Source of the DNA: Cloeon dipterum
Lineage: Eukaryota > Arthropoda > Insecta > Ephemeroptera > Baetidae
DNA length: 64,000 bases
Direction of reading: 5' to 3'
Assembly: GCF_949628265.1 (NCBI RefSeq)
Contig: NC_088786.1
Span: 34,741,681-34,805,680 of the forward strand
The notes under the pieces are model-generated. The model did not search any database. It saw nothing but the letters and a program-made list of their open reading frames with translations, and was not told where the DNA came from. The translations under genes and the position numbers were made by a program. Each line of letters starts with the position of its first letter. The first letter of the stretch is position 1. This document shows positions 24,269 through 37,636 of the stretch, piece by piece.

Positions 24269-24549
24269 AATTATCTGATTATTTATTCTTTGTTTAAAAA
24301 TTTACACATAAACAAAGGGCCTAGAAAAGAGGCCAAGTTGGGAATTGGTGCCTGGACAAATCAGATTGGCCCTGGGGTCGACTCCGAAGGGGAGTTCAGG
24401 GCGCCGGGCCTCACTGCAATCTTAATCGCACACAGCCACTACTCACCAGGAGCCGCGAGGTCTATTCGACTGATCAAAATGATGGTCATGCCATAAACTT
24501 CTACTGATTTTCTCAAAAATTTCTTAAAAGCATGGTGAGAAACCGGGCA

Positions 24550-24900
24550 TTAGCAGGGTTGCGTTTTCTTACCATCCAGTTTTTTTCACCACTGGTTTTT
24601 AACGGTTTTTACCAATTATTCTTGCGCAAGAATTGCAAGAAATGAATTTATTCCATTTTTCTTCTATGAAAATCTAAAATTTTGGTCGGAGTGCTCAAAA
24701 TATTTTCCACTGTGCAGATATTTTCTTTTAAATTGCCATTTTACTGCCTCAATTTCTCTAAAAAATTATCTCTGACAATTTTTCAAGTGAGGTTATAGGT
24801 TAATAATGAAAAAATCATGAAAATAATTGAAAAACAGGTGAAAACATTGCCTGCAAGAAACTGGTAAAAATTGAAAAAACCGTTTTTACCACTGCACTGC
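24550..24900 (-). repeat. dispersed AT-rich repeat family C, copy 1
   Basis: In reverse orientation this matches about 39885-40255 and, more weakly, 37980-38205. Shared blocks include TTTTTACCAGTTTCTTGCA, the ATTTCTTGCGCAAGAA region and GTGGTGAAAAAAAC. One edge reads CAGGGTTGC. No ORF. It is probably an old MITE related to family B, as both families use CAGGG-type ends. Confidence 0.6.
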
Positions 24901-26712
24901 ACTTCTCTAAAAAAATGCGGGTGTTTTGCAAAGCCAATGTTGACGCTCTTCCACGCTGGCTCGTCAGGGAGATTAATTTGGCGCTGGAACTCGATTTCAA
25001 TCCCCCAGTTGGTCTTCTTCGCAAACTTGAGAGCCACCCCTCGTCCGAAAATTAATTATTATTACAAATTTTCGTCTTTTTCATTGCTTGAAGCATTTAA
25101 TTCTTCTCAAAACAATCCATATGAAATATGGCGTGATTTTCAAATTCATCTTATATTAGCAAAATTATAAAAAACGGTCAATTTTGGAGCTGCAACTGAA
25201 TTTTAGTAGACTATTTGAAGAAAATATGAAATTATTATGTTCCTGCGTTGCTTCACTTAATCGCATTATTTGCAGTTGAAGCTATACAAGTGCAAAACAT
25301 GCATTCTTCCCATCGGTTGTGTTGATGTGCGATCATCATTTTTTTCCTGCGGCGACTAAAAATACTCTTGACATGCATATGGCAAAACTGAAGCCAGACT
25401 AAACAACAATCATCGGCTCATCGATGCTTTTGCTGCGTATCATGTAACCTAATTTTTGAACACCACAGTCATGACGTTAAACCGGGTCATCGACTTTTTT
25501 ATTGAACAGAATTATTGATAAAAGCCATGCTTTGTCTTTAAATAAATCTGTATTTTAAGGAACAAATTAAGTTAAAAAATGCAGCGAGAGATGAAAAATA
25601 ATTATCTAAATTTTATTTACTAGTTAAAAGAAACTTAAAACTTATGGAACAATAAATATTGTTACAGAATTACAAATGACACAAGTAAAATGGTTAATAT
25701 TCTCATTCAGAGCGCTCATAAAACATCGATTAAAATATTTTTTCACGTTTTAACTCTTTGGTGATCAAGATCTACATCAGTTCTTCTGGTCGAGTTGTAT
25801 TTTTTCTATTAATAATTAAAATAGAGATGAAAAAATTACAGCTTTCAGATTTAAATAAAAACAAAAGCAGCCAAACCAGATGTAATTAAAAGAAATCAAT
25901 GAAAAGTTGACATAATAATGATAAGAGGGAAATTTTGAGAAGCTTTTCGAAGAAAAAGTTAAATTTGGTCCAATGGAAGAATAAAATAATAATTATATAC
26001 ATAATTGCTATCAGCTAGGCTACTCGCCTTGCACGTGCGTCACGCGGCACAGCATTGGACAAAACGTCAGGCGTAAAATAATATAACGTTTTGTCCGTTT
26101 TGTTTAAATCGTAAAAGCACAAAAATATCTTTCTCTTTAAACTAATTTGGTTAACCAAGCAGAATTATAATTTTTAATACTATGAAAAAGAAGAAAGCAG
26201 CAGTAGTTCTTGTGGGCAGGGACCACGATAAATGCATTTTTTGTCAAAACGTAAAAGAATTTAAATGTAAAATACACCAGAGATCAGAGTCGAGAATAAT
26301 AATTAAATCTATTAAATTCCTAATGTTCTTGGATTTGAAAACCGACCTGGTCTGTTACAATTTTTTAATATCCTCGTGTTTTTACGGGTTTGGGGCCTGA
26401 GCCAGACTGATGAGGTGGTCCAACGGGAAGCTGTTCCGTGTTCAGCGTTCAATGCTGACGAGGAACGCGCATGCGCCGTGGGCCAGGTGTGTAGATGGTG
26501 CGTCACGTGGGTGAGACTGCCCGCCGAAAATAGACGTGGACGCAGCCAGCTGACGCGTAAGAGTGAAAATAAGAGGCGAGAGGGCGAAAGAAAGCGTGAT
26601 TTTTGCGCCTCCCTCGAGGGGCGATTCAACCGCAGGGCTAACGTAAGATCCGGCGGCACTTTCAAGCTCGAAACCCAGTCTGACAAGAGTCTTGTTTTCC
26701 AAATCGGCCAAA
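24901..26712. other. upstream region of the phospholipase gene
   Basis: AT-rich except about 26380-26712, where GC content rises toward the phospholipase start. That stretch is probably its promoter and 5' UTR. No exon, RNA gene or named element was recognised. Confidence 0.4.
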
Positions 26713-28032
26713 ATGTTGCAGATTCCAAAGATGAAGATTCTCATTTACGCGCTCACATTCCTTGGCTACGCGTACAGCGGCTACGGCTCCGGCACCCTGA
26801 ACAACCTGAGAGACGCTGTGCTCGCCGCCGAGACCGTTTTCCAGGATGTCCTGGGCAACGTCGTGACACTCGCCCGTCGCTTCAGGGACATCCACAGCGT
26901 GTTCGACGCTGCCGTCGAGGAAACGTGCACCTTCAAGTGTGAAACTGGTACTTGAAAGCCTCTGGAACCGGAGGATCTCTTTATAGCATGAACTAAACTT
27001 TGTCATACATTTATTTGCCGCATTGTCAGCTCAACACACGAAAAGAAAATCAAATTTTAAATTAATTTTATTTAAACGCTGCCTTTTAAGCACCTCGTTG
27101 CCAGAAATTTAATCCGATTGTGAGCTGTGAAATCTTTGTATTTGTCACACGAAAAATAATTGGTCTAGAGATCAATTTTCAACGTTGTATTAATTAATTT
27201 TAAATTCAATCAATTCATTAAACCAGCAAATTATTAATTTCCCTGTGTATTAAAATTAATTAAATTGATCTTTATTATTCCTTGGCACTGAAAAAAACAG
27301 TTAACATTTGCAATTTAATATTTTAGGCGGAGCTGCTGTTCGAAATCGATATCATGTTCCAAACTCTGATGGCTGTGGATCGCTGGGTGTTAAGGTAATT
27401 AAATTTTAATCCCAATTAAGTTAAAGTACCATCAAATTTTGCTATTTAATTTTTACTTGCATTTTTTTCTTGATTTAAAATCCCAGATTGATGAAGAGTA
27501 CCTGCCTGTCGCTGAAATGACCGACTGCTGCAACCAGCACGACATCTGCTACGATACATGCAACATCGAGAAGGAAAAGTGCGACTTTGATTTCAAGAGG
27601 TGCTTGTACAAAATATGTGAAGCTCACGAGAACATGGGAGCACCGTTTGTAAAAGGTATAATAATTATATTTTAAATAAGCCAAGCAGGGGAGGAGCATT
27701 TAGGTCTATTCAGTTTGAAGTTTTCTTTTTTTAATTCATGCAAGCAAGGGGGTCTGATAATATGGATTATATTATATTACGAGCATCAAAGAGCAGCTCA
27801 TGTGAATTAATAATTAAATTCGCCATTGTGTGTTGTAACCTGATCCAATTTTATTTGATTAAATTAATTCGGCACAGGATGCAAGGCTGCTGCTAAGATG
27901 CTGTTCACTGGCACGATGACCCTAGGCTGCAAATCTTACATGGACAGCCAGAAGGAAGCGTGCTACTGCATGCCACCCAAGAACAACAAATACAACAAGT
28001 ACACCACTGGTGCCGACAAGAAAGAATTGTGA
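26713..28032 (+). CDS. group XII secreted phospholipase A2
   Basis: Predicted to hydrolyse the sn-2 acyl bond of phospholipids outside the cell or in the secretory pathway. Exons: 26713-26947, 27327-27394, 27487-27655 and 27878-28032 (208 aa). The signal peptide lies in the first ~25 residues (MKILIYALTFLGYAYSGYGS; an alternative start at 26731). The group XII features are present: NSDGCGSLGV in the calcium-loop region, active-site CCNQHDICYDTC with the His-Asp pair, KCDFDFKRCLYKIC, and the C-terminal GCKSYMDSQKEACYC. These match vertebrate PLA2G12 in order and spacing rather than bee-venom-type group III enzymes. AATAAA lies at 28149-28154. The gene stands alone. Confidence 0.93.
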
Positions 28033-29051
28033 TTCGACTGGAAAATGCGTGTCTCTATCTCTACAGACCTAGTCAATTAAACTGTGTGCAGCTGATCCGA
28101 TTTTGAGAGACGTGTGCAGTTCTGTATTTTGGTAATTTTTTGTAAATCAAATAAACCTATGATTAGTTTTTGAAATTGATTAGATCATTTATTTTGATGC
28201 AGAGACATGTGAATTTAAATACATTAATAATGTTTGTTCAAGGAAACTAAATCATTTGAGAGACTAGTTTTTAAGTTAACACCTAAATAAAAATATTTAA
28301 GCAGTTCAGATTTATTATCGATTTCAAAAGAGCACAAAATCCAGTAAAAACCAGAATGATTAACACCATGAAAGTCGTAGACGTTTGATTTAGTGTAAAG
28401 TGTAAATAATATTGCAACTAAATACAAAATTCCAGTGTTTGGAGACACGTCGTTTTTACAGACTGGTTTGTAACGATTTGTTAATAATATAATCTCACTC
28501 AACAGAGAGTTTTATGGCAGCGCATAAACCTTATTTATATTGAACTTTACTAGAACACAGTTAACGTGAAAAGTGGTATTTCTTTGCTCTACTCGTGAAA
28601 TTCAACAATTGTATGAAAAGTTTGCACCTTTAACCGATGCTACGTGTTACAAATGTTAAAATTGGTTCTGTACTGTGCCAATTGATAATCGTTATTCCCT
28701 ATTTTACACCTTCGTTTACTTTTCGCCAACTTATTTACACACTAATCAGAGGAGACAGATAAATAAATATGAGATTATTTTAACGTAAAAGGTTTTCAGT
28801 TTGATCCAATTGATTGCGAATTTCTTAAATTTACGAAAATAGCAGAACGGCTGATCGGTTAATTAATTTACCTGGAGTCACCATTTTCAAATCACAATGA
28901 AAATTAACGTTCGATAATATTTGTATCACAGTTGCACTACTATGTAATCATAGCTGGGAGTGAACGAGTCGGGAGAAAAAAACTCGTTGGGAGATTGATT
29001 TGTTGCGAAGCACAGTTTTCCGCACTGTGCGTGGCCAAGAGAATTGGAGCG
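28033..29051. other. convergent 3' regions of the PLA2 and AGBL5 genes
   Basis: AT-rich region with the phospholipase 3' UTR (poly(A) signal at 28149) and, on the minus strand, the 3' UTR of AGBL5. No additional gene is supported. Confidence 0.5.
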
Positions 29052-32000
29052 TTAGAAGGCGTCTGCGAGTGGCGCATTTTCCAACGACTCCTCGCTCGAG
29101 ATGGTGATCTTCTTGGTCTTGGCAATCTTGCTCTTCTTTTTCTCCCACTCGGCGCTCTTCTTCTTGGTCAGGTTGCCCTTCTTGATGGGCGACAGGTGGA
29201 GGCCTCGCAGCTGCGACGTCTTGTTGCTCCTCACCGGCTTGGTCTTTACCTCCTTGGCGGGGACGGCCACCTCGGGATCCTGCTGCTCCAGCAACGGCCT
29301 CCAGCCACCCTTGGACGTCGTCGGACTGTCCCACAGCGGTTCGACCTGGAATTCGTCGCTCTTCAAGGACGAAATGCGCAGCCTCTTGGGCCCTTGCTTC
29401 AGCACCTGCACGTTTTTGGCGCCTGCGTCCATCTTCTCTATTTTCTTGCTCGTTTTGCCCTCGGCGGCGGGCTGCTTTTCCTTGCGCGTCTTCGACACCC
29501 TGCCGGACGCCGCTCCGTCCTGGCCAGACTTCTTGTTGCCCTTGGAGAAGGAAGGCGCCTGCAGGATGTTCTCCTTGGGCGACATCGGGTTCTTCAGCTT
29601 CATGACCGAGTCCGGATTCTGGCTGCTCGACGCCAGGTTCTCCTTCACGTCCACCACCATCACGGCGCTCTTGCAGCCCTGCTTGCTGATCAATGGCGTC
29701 AGGTGCGTCTTGATCCTGCGGCCGGCGGTGCGCGCGCCGGGTTGGCTCGTCGACGCCGAAGACGGTGCCGAGTCTACGAGAGGGGGCACAGCGGAGGGGC
29801 CGGCACTTCCGACGCCGCTTGAGGAGGAAGCACCTGCTGAGGTGGTCATCTGGCAACAAATATGTGCCAAATATACGATGAAATAACAAGTTATTGTTGC
29901 TGTGGTGGATATTCCTCATGCAGGCTAAATCTAGTTATATAAAAGACGTCATTATTTTGTTCATTAAAGCATGCGATCCCTTTATTCCAATAAAATTTAA
30001 CGCTTCTTGATGTGTGTTATGAGACAAGAAGGTCGTCAAGTAGTAGTTAGAATTTTCAGTCACAGGTCACCAAGGTCATACCTGACAGTTGTTGCTCTTG
30101 CGCTGAACGCGAGGCATGCTGAGGTCAGTCTGGATGTAGCGCCGCAGCCAGTCCCGCACGCCTGGCAGAGCCCTGAACTCGGAGTGGCGCAGCCGACTCC
30201 AGGGATTCGCACCGTTGAGATCGAGGATCGAGACAGCCATGGCTTTCCCCACCTAAAATAAAGCCACTCACGTTAATTTTCTCTAAAATTCGACCTAATA
30301 ACATACTTCTTCGAAAAGTGGTGGATTGTACTTGGGAGGAACAACAGGTGCTGCAGGAGTTTTGATAGATTCTCTTCCGTTGCTGGGCAGGACGTTCACG
30401 ATGCGGCCGGTGTTGTAGTTGCACTCAAGGGTGTAGCACCGCACAAGACCGGTTATTTTGAAGACTGCTACCCTGCCGGAACCCTCTCGACTCATCCCAT
30501 CCCGCTTGTCTCTGCGTAAAGTGTTGGACGTTAGCTTTGCTTACTGGTGCGGAAAATTGTGCAAACCTCAGATACATGTTGCGCTTGGTGAAGTTGCATG
30601 AGGTGAAGTGAAAGTGCGGGCTGTTCATCGACATGACTTTCGGCATCAAGAATGTTTCAATACTGTCTTCGATGTTCTCAAAGTGGTTTCCGTACATGAA
30701 CACGCCTGTGGATTGAAAGAAATTATTATGAAACTTCATAATAAAGTGTTAGAGCATGGTTTAAGTTTAATTATCCACTTAAAACAAATTACGGTTCTTT
30801 ATTGAAATAATTGTTGAAATCAAATTAATCACTGTAAAATTTTAAGATAGGGAAAAGTCAACGTTGACAGAGCGTGTAACAATTAAAGAGAAAACGGTAT
30901 TAAAACTGTTATTTTCAACTGAAAGTAGAAATATTTATGCTCCAAAGATTATGACGAAATGAGTGTCAAAAAAGGTGCAGTTTGTTATAAAATCCAAACC
31001 TTTCTTGGACGCGTGGCCGTGCAGGTCCAAATACATGAAAATGCCAGACTCGGTGGGCTCCTGCGGCAGCTCCGAGCCGTTCTTCTTGCTCCTTTCCGAG
31101 AGCAACGCGTTTTCGAACGTGGCCGCGCCGGTCTTGTTGGCCTGCTGCATGATCAGCTGGCTCTTTCCGGCAGACGCCTTGGTGATCTCCTCCATGGAGA
31201 CAACGCTGCAACTGTTGTCGTCAATGATGTTCATCTCGGAGAGCCGCTTGGCGCTGAAGAAGCCCTCCGAGCTGCGCGTGTCCTCGTCGAACTTGGCGGC
31301 GTCGTCCTCCTTGCTGGCGATCAGTCTTTGCTTCGGGTTGGGAGAGCTGTCCGTGCTGCCATCGCTCTCCTCCTGGCACACGGCAGAGTTGGAGCAGCAC
31401 GGCAGGAGGTCGGGGCTTGACGACTCCGACGTCGTGTACAGATTTGAGTCGTAAGGAATATTGTCTTCTTCGGGCATTTCACAGCCGTAATGGTGGTATC
31501 TAAATTGGAAGGTTCATGTAAACTCACGGTTCGCAACAACAAAAAACATATTTATTCTGGAAAAAACCTAAAACTGATTTTTTTACGGGTTTTCCTGAAA
31601 CACATGCATTTTTTTTAAAATAAGAAATTCTTATGATGGATTTCTAAAAATAGGGATTTTTATAAATCAGTAAAAATGCCACTGGTTTCACCAAAAGACC
31701 GAAAATTCTAACACTAATCGTAATTTCTTTCTTTATTGGCACGGAATGCGACTTTTTCGAGGTTAAATTCGGAAAAACCCAAAACTGGTGGTTTTTCCAG
31801 TTGTTTTTTGCGCAAAAACCAGTGGTGCAATTTTGCTCGTTGGAAAATTAGCGAACTAGATAAAAAACTAGGCTAGGTGAACAGAAGATAAATCGAATTT
31901 CCTTAATTTTCCAAGGGATATATATTTTAAATGGATGTAGACGGTAATTTTTAAGGATAATTTTTGGAAAAATTAGTAAATTTAAAAGGATTGTTTTACC

Positions 32001-33806
32001 TGATTAGAGATCTAGCCGCATAAATCGAAGGGTGGAGGAGAAGCGAGGGATTGAGATAGACCCTGTTGAGATTGACGCCCCTCATGTCAGTTCTGTAGTG
32101 GCCGTTGGCAACCCCGTCCGGATTCAACACCGGGACAAACTTGAACACAAACTGCTTGCGGAGCAGCTGAGCCACGGGGTCGTTCGGTTGCAGGAGAAAA
32201 TTGAGCATGCCGTTGAGCACGAAGCTGGACTGCGTTTCGCCAGGGTGCACCCTGGCGCTGACGAAAACGACCTTCTTGCCGACGAACTTGTTCGGTCTTG
32301 GCACGTTGGTTTCGGGGAAGAGAAACCTGAGGCGGGGTTCCAGCTCCTCGCTGATGCCGTGGTGCGAGGTGACGGTCAAGAGGTCGACCCTTCTGTGTTC
32401 CATCGACCTGACCACGCATTCCCTGTGGTAGTAGACCGTGTTTGGGTCATTGGACTGCGCGTACTGTTGCTTGAAAGACTGGCATTTGGCGTCAATTTGC
32501 TTCAGGTGGTTCTGGATTTCTGTGTACGAAAAGGGGTACGTGAAGGCGAAGTACGTGGTCGCGTTCTGGTTTTCCAGCGTGCGGAACTTGAAGCTGAGCA
32601 CAAATTTTTTCTGCTCCATCTGCAACGATGAATGGCCTGATTAGTGATTATTTTTGACTCACTTCACGGCCAAGGACAATGCAGCATGATCAAAAAATAA
32701 ACAACGGCCTGATCCATTATTCATCGAGTTTCTGTGCAATCATTTTATTTCGGATAAGCTCGGATCCTCGATTCGTTGGCGGTGCGGTGAGCAAACAAAA
32801 TGTTGGAACAAAAATATGAATTGCTAATGTGTAAGATTTGACCTTGTCCAAAATACGCCGCCTTGGCCATATGCGTGCCAGTGCCAAAAGCATGCACGGC
32901 GGCAATTAATTAAAGCGTTTGGTAATCGATCCAATTGCGTCACCTCACAGGCTGTGATTTAACCAAAATATAGCTACAATGACGCAACTCAATTTAAAAC
33001 ATGAGCACGTAATATTACTGTGATGAATATTTTATAAGAACAGCAAATCATGCAGCTTATTATTTATTTCTAGTGTTGTTCCTTTAAGAGTTTCTTCAAG
33101 TCTGTAATTATTATTTCTGCTCCTCGCCAAAAGAGTGTGTTGCAAAAAATGGTTCGAGTGTGGTTGATCTCATTATTTTGTTCTAAGAAATACATTTTTT
33201 GCTTACCGTAAAAGTCGGCTTGTCATGGATTCTTTCCCAGTGATTCCTTCCAGGCACAACTTTGAAAACAGGAGCCATGCCCTCGCTGAACATTTTGTGT
33301 TGTCTGTTCATATTCATTATGTTGAATTTGACCAAGGAAAAGGGTGTTCCTCCTGCCATATTTAAGATTAATACTCATCGATCTGATTTTGCATCTTATG
33401 CGACAAACCTTTGATTCCGAAGTAGAACCAGGTTCTGTTGGCATTTTCGAATTCGGTGTGTCCGCAATCAGGCTTTGTCCACAAATTAAACTCAAAGTCA
33501 GGCACTTCTGTTGCTGAGAATGTTTTGCCATTGCTGTGGTTTTCTGCTAAAATTAATACAAGAAAATGGGAAAAGAGTGAAATTTGTATCAAGAAATACG
33601 ATTTCAAAGTTAAAAAGATCAAAATGTATTTGTTTTGTGATCTTTTACCGTATGAATACATACTTGAAGTTTTAGGATTCACATTTTTAAAGCACATTTA
33701 ATAATAAATTAATACCTTGCTTGTTCTTAGGCACAAACTCCACGCGATCCAAGTTTCCTGAGTCGAATTTCGAAGTGAACGTGAAGCCCTCACATTCTAC
33801 TTCCAT
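29052..33806 (-). CDS. AGBL5: cytosolic carboxypeptidase 5 (tubulin deglutamylase)
   Basis: An M14D zinc carboxypeptidase. By family knowledge, CCP5 removes the branch-point glutamate from polyglutamylated tubulin. Exons in transcription order: 33806-33716, 33546-33409, 33352-33207, 32619-32000, 31499-31000, 30705-30567, 30511-30307, 30252-30082 and 29849-29052 (935 aa). The N-terminal beta-domain ([14 protein letters not shown]...) precedes the peptidase. Zinc ligands are His~250 and Glu~253 in [10 protein letters not shown], and the third His in YLDLHGH. NPDGV and RGVNLNR are conserved, and the catalytic Glu is likely in [10 protein letters not shown] long Ser-rich, acidic insertion (exon 5, about 31080-31470) separates the zinc motifs, as in other CCP5 proteins. 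The last exon is a Lys/Ser-rich disordered tail. It shares a promoter region with LRPAP1. Confidence 0.95.
31550..31855 (-). repeat. dispersed repeat family B, diverged copy in an AGBL5 intron
   Basis: Reverse-oriented relative of the element at 59091-59375. The block GCCACTGGTTTCACCAAAAG, read inverted, matches 57270-57300 almost exactly, and a GCGCAAAAACCAG edge is shared with 59113-59130. Ends are degraded and no target duplication is visible. It lies in the AGBL5 intron between 31500 and 31999. Confidence 0.6.
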
Positions 33807-34676
33807 AGCTGGTCAAAATACTACAATTTCGAGCACTTTGTAAATTTCTTTTTCGAAGCACAAAATTTCTGATCAATCTAGGTCACCGAAAATCCCTACT
33901 TCCGCTTCAGATTCGATGCCAATCGATCGTTTCGGGTTAAAATCGGAGAATTTCTAGATAGATTACGAGTGTTTGTTGGTAGTGCTTTTTCAAACACAAG
34001 CCAAATTATCTTAAATTCAAACTGAGGTGTCTTCTTCAGTGACACTCCTATGACAGCTGACGAGCCTCGACTGTTTTTCTTTCGTCCGTGCGCTCCGCAG
34101 TTTCCATGCAGAAATGGGCTTGGTCAAGGGATTTAAACAGTGCTGCCAACAAACTGCAAAAGTTTGACTATACAATTAAATTTTTTAAACTGGTTTGATT
34201 CAGACAACGAGAGTTATAAAACTTAAAAAAAAAGATGTGAAATAAAGTTTCTTGTAAAATATGTAAGTTATGGTCTAGGATTTTATGTAAAAAGGATATT
34301 TATTAAATATTGCAGAATTTTATTGCATCCATTATAAGTTGGCAGCACTGACTGAGTACAGATGAGTGCCTAGCGCAGATTCGCAGAATAGCTTTTGAAT
34401 ATTTTTGGGTGCAAGACAAATAAACAATAATCTCACTTAGATGGTGGATTCGGCTTCTTGGTTTTGAGTATTAAAAATTAGTAAGTTTTCGAATAAGAAC
34501 CTAAACTTTTAAGTAATTATTTGAACTTTGATTATTAATGTTTATAATATGAATATTTGCAAACCAATAATATGTTACATTTAAAGTTTTTTTTAAAAAG
34601 ATTGGTTTATTTACACTACGACACAACGCTTTTCAAATTTCATACACATGTTAATTAATATTATACTTTCAGGAAA
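33807..34676. promoter_or_regulatory. shared AGBL5/LRPAP1 divergent promoter region
   Basis: The start codons of two divergent genes are 870 bp apart with nothing coding between. The LRPAP1 ATG lies just after a TTTCAG acceptor (34671-34672), so a 5' UTR intron probably reduces the true gap. The interval contains a small inverted-repeat element at 34138-34350. No core promoter motif could be fixed by eye. Confidence 0.5.
34138..34350. mobile_element. small MITE-like element with 13-bp perfect inverted ends
   Basis: The ends CAGTGCTGCCAAC (34138-34150) and GTTGGCAGCACTG (34338-34350) are exact inverse complements enclosing 187 bp of AT-rich, non-coding DNA. This suggests a small DNA-transposon derivative. 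No clear target-site duplication flanks it and no second copy is present here, so the call rests on the ends alone. Confidence 0.5.
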
Positions 34677-36072
34677 ATGGGAAGCCACCTGAACAATTTT
34701 CTTCGTCCAATGACGAGTGTCTGCTTGATCTTCCTTCTCGTTGTGTTCACCGGCGTCGCCGAGAGCGGAAATAAATACTCGAAAGAAGCCAACACGAAAT
34801 TCAATAAGCCGGAAGGGAAATTGGATCTCTCTTATTTCAGGAATTTGCAATCTCCGTTCAGGATGTCAAAAGTCAACATGCTCTGGTCCAAAGCACAAAT
34901 AGTAAAATCTTCATCTCGTGTAGTTGGTACTTGAAATTTTAAAAATAATTTTTTAGAAATTGACTGAACCAAAGTTAAAGTCGCTGTTTAGCGAACTCAA
35001 AATCCACGACAAGGAAGAAATCATTTTTAAGAAACTCAAGTCGGATGGAGGAGACAAAGAAGGATTGAAAGAGGCGGAGATGCGCAAGAAACTGATCGGC
35101 ATAATGAGCACGTACGGCTTGCTCGATTATTTTGAGGACGTGTCAGATCCGAAAAAACTGAAAACAGCAGATCAGCACCCAACATTCAATGAGGCAAGCG
35201 ACGAGCACCTCAACAAATTGATTTTCCGCGATAAAAAACTTAACAAACTCTGGATGAAAGCGGAGAAAGCAGGATTTACAAGTATAGTATTTAGCATCTT
35301 TTTTTTCTTGGTTAATATTAAAATAAAAAATTCAATTCAAAGCTGCTGAGCTGAAGACCCTTCACGAGGAGTTTTCGCACCATCAGGATAAGATTGATCA
35401 ATATCACGGACTCCTCAGTGATATAGAGCAGGGAAATGTTGCCAGTAATGATTATTTTCTTCATATTTGGCAAAAAAATTTATTTTGTACTTCTAGATTC
35501 GCTTGATGAAGAGAACGCAGGGTTCAATGACGTCGAGCAGCTAGAGGAAAAGGAGAAAAAATATGTTGGTCAGGCCAATAAACTAAAGTGAGTAATATTT
35601 TTCAAGAATTTGTTCATTAAATTAGCAATATTAATACTCTCTAGGGTTCACCACCAAGAAATCCGTGATGGATATGACCGCTTGAACCGAATGGCAGCTC
35701 AAGGGCCTGAAAATAAAGAATTTGTCGAGCCAAAGGTGCAAGAGCTCTGGAGGATTGCGTCCAAATCAAATTTTACGACGCACGAGCTTGAATCTTTGCG
35801 GGTATGAGTCGTTCTTTAAATTATTAATTTAATAAGTCAACTCTTTGACTCTTCAGGTGGAATTGCTGCACTACGAAAATAGGCTGTTAAAGCTGAGACA
35901 CCTGCAGGCTGAAGCCGAGATCCACAAGGACACGCTGAAAGCCGACGTTGATGGCAAACTCTCTGAAGATGCTCTGACCCACATGGACAAGATCAAGCGC
36001 CAAGCTCGCAGAGCAGAGAAGGTGCACTACGATATAGAAACTCGAATTTTGTCGCGGCACAATGAACTGTGA
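34677..36072 (+). CDS. LRPAP1: alpha-2-macroglobulin receptor-associated protein (RAP)
   Basis: An ER-resident chaperone that binds newly made LDL-receptor-family proteins and stops premature ligand binding. Exons: 34677-34901, 34957-35281, 35343-35444, 35497-35587, 35645-35801 and 35857-36072 (371 aa). A signal-anchor-like hydrophobic stretch (SVCLIFLLVVFTGVAESG) is followed by RAP domain 1 (FRMSKVNMLWSKAQ), a second helical domain with LNKLWMKAEKAGFT, and the receptor-binding domain 3 (PKVQELWRIASKSNFT ... RHLQAEAEIHKD). It ends RHNEL, where HNEL is the ER-retrieval signal also found in vertebrate RAP. Length and domain order agree with the family. Confidence 0.95.
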
Positions 36073-37636
36073 AACACTTTTCTTGTCGTCAAATAATACG
36101 CATTTAATCGCCAAATTTACTTATATATCTGTTATAAAGTTGAGTGATACTGATTTATTCAAGAAAAATCCTTTAATCCTTTAATTTAATCATTTCCAAA
36201 GACTTATAATATATTATGCACTGCCTGCTTACCGAAAATCATGTTTTTGCTCAAAATATATTTTTCAGCACGTGCCATGAATCACGACAAAATACATATA
36301 ATTAATTTAGCCGTGTATTTTTCAATGTTGCTTTTGGTCTCTTTTGATTACTGCACAAAAGGAGTTCGTTTCTTTAGCATTATCAATTACTGCTGATGCA
36401 TGAGATTAGGATTGACCTCAATTTTCTTTCGTGATCAAACGTAAAACCATGCAGTAAATCAAGGGATGCAAGATCACTAAGAATTCAGCCAGTCAAGTGC
36501 ATTTATTGTGTAGATATATTTTAAATATTTTACAAGCGAACGGTTTATACACGGCATTGCGACCCTCAGTGGTCACCTTTCTAATTCATATTCAATTAAA
36601 CTAGTAATTATCAATCATGCAAGGTAATATTAAACACAGGAGATACAATTAATAGTAAAAAATAAATATACAGTGTATCATTTCTAGAACGATAATGTGA
36701 ATCATGATCTGAAAAATTAATCCTGCTACAAAAAATGCGCCCGAGTTGCAGGACCGCCTGACTCAATAAAAGGAAAGGAGCTGGCGCTCAGCCGAGAGAC
36801 ACGCTAAAAACTAAAAAAGATAGTAAGCCACTAGTCAGGGTTAGCTACATATATATGAGCAGGATGTTTCGTCGTCACAGACGCGAGTGTGTGTTTGTTT
36901 GCGTGAGAGAAAGAGACAAGTGGTTTTGACAACTGTTCTTTAATACCCATCCCATCATCTACACTGTATTTGCACACTCTGTGAGATAATAATTATCAAG
37001 GTAATTGAAATGGGAGAGCAATTATAGGTGGGGGTGGCTGGTGCGCGAGCGGGCGGGCGGGCGGGCGCTCGTCCGGTGCATCAGGACGAGGCTGCCCGGC
37101 TCGGCCAGCCAACACGAGAACAAAACGGTCGGCGTCGGCGCGGGCTGCTGCCCACTGCCGAGTAAAGCCGACGACACTTCTTGCCGCTCTGTTTGCGAAT
37201 TGATATTATCGTACTCGTGGCTGGGCAGCCACAACATGGTTTTTTACCTTACAATTTTCGAAAAAGCTAACGTAAGCAAACACGTGACACGGGGTGACCA
37301 TTCCATCAGTGTATGTATCGTCTAGAAAAAAAATTGCGTAAAGAAAGTGGTCGAGTTGGAAACCAAGCAGCGTCCGAAGCGGTCTTGTGAGAATGCAAAT
37401 TATCAGTAATGGGTCGTCCTAAGCAGGCTACAAACATTTTTGGATCCCAGGGCTATGAGAAGAGTGGACAAAGCGCAGTGGTTTGTATCTTTTTTCTCCA
37501 ACATTTTGATCGGATTAACTACGGATGGTAGGATTTTATTCTTGGTTGTGTTAAAAAACGTGATAGTAAACGCTCGTGGCATCGACTATTCATGTCTTGC
37601 TCGCTTCGTCGTGCTGCAGCTACCACTTTGATCTTC
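36073..37636. other. 3' regions of LRPAP1 and Mask
   Basis: Contains the LRPAP1 3' UTR and, on the minus strand, the likely long 3' UTR of Mask, whose stop codon is at 37637-37639. A TTTATT (minus-strand AATAAA) lies near 36500. A CpG-rich block at about 37020-37240 includes GGGC repeats and is open on the minus strand, but it has no start or splice context that I trust. Confidence 0.4.

Noticed and set aside
24215..24496. 93-codon plus-strand ORF beside the foldback element
   Set aside because: It begins within the inverted repeat arm and shows no protein feature; a chance frame.
28932..29822. Plus-strand and second minus-strand ORFs across the AGBL5 last exon
   Set aside because: The GC-rich last exon is open in several frames. 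Only the frame ending at 29052 joins the upstream carboxypeptidase exons in phase.
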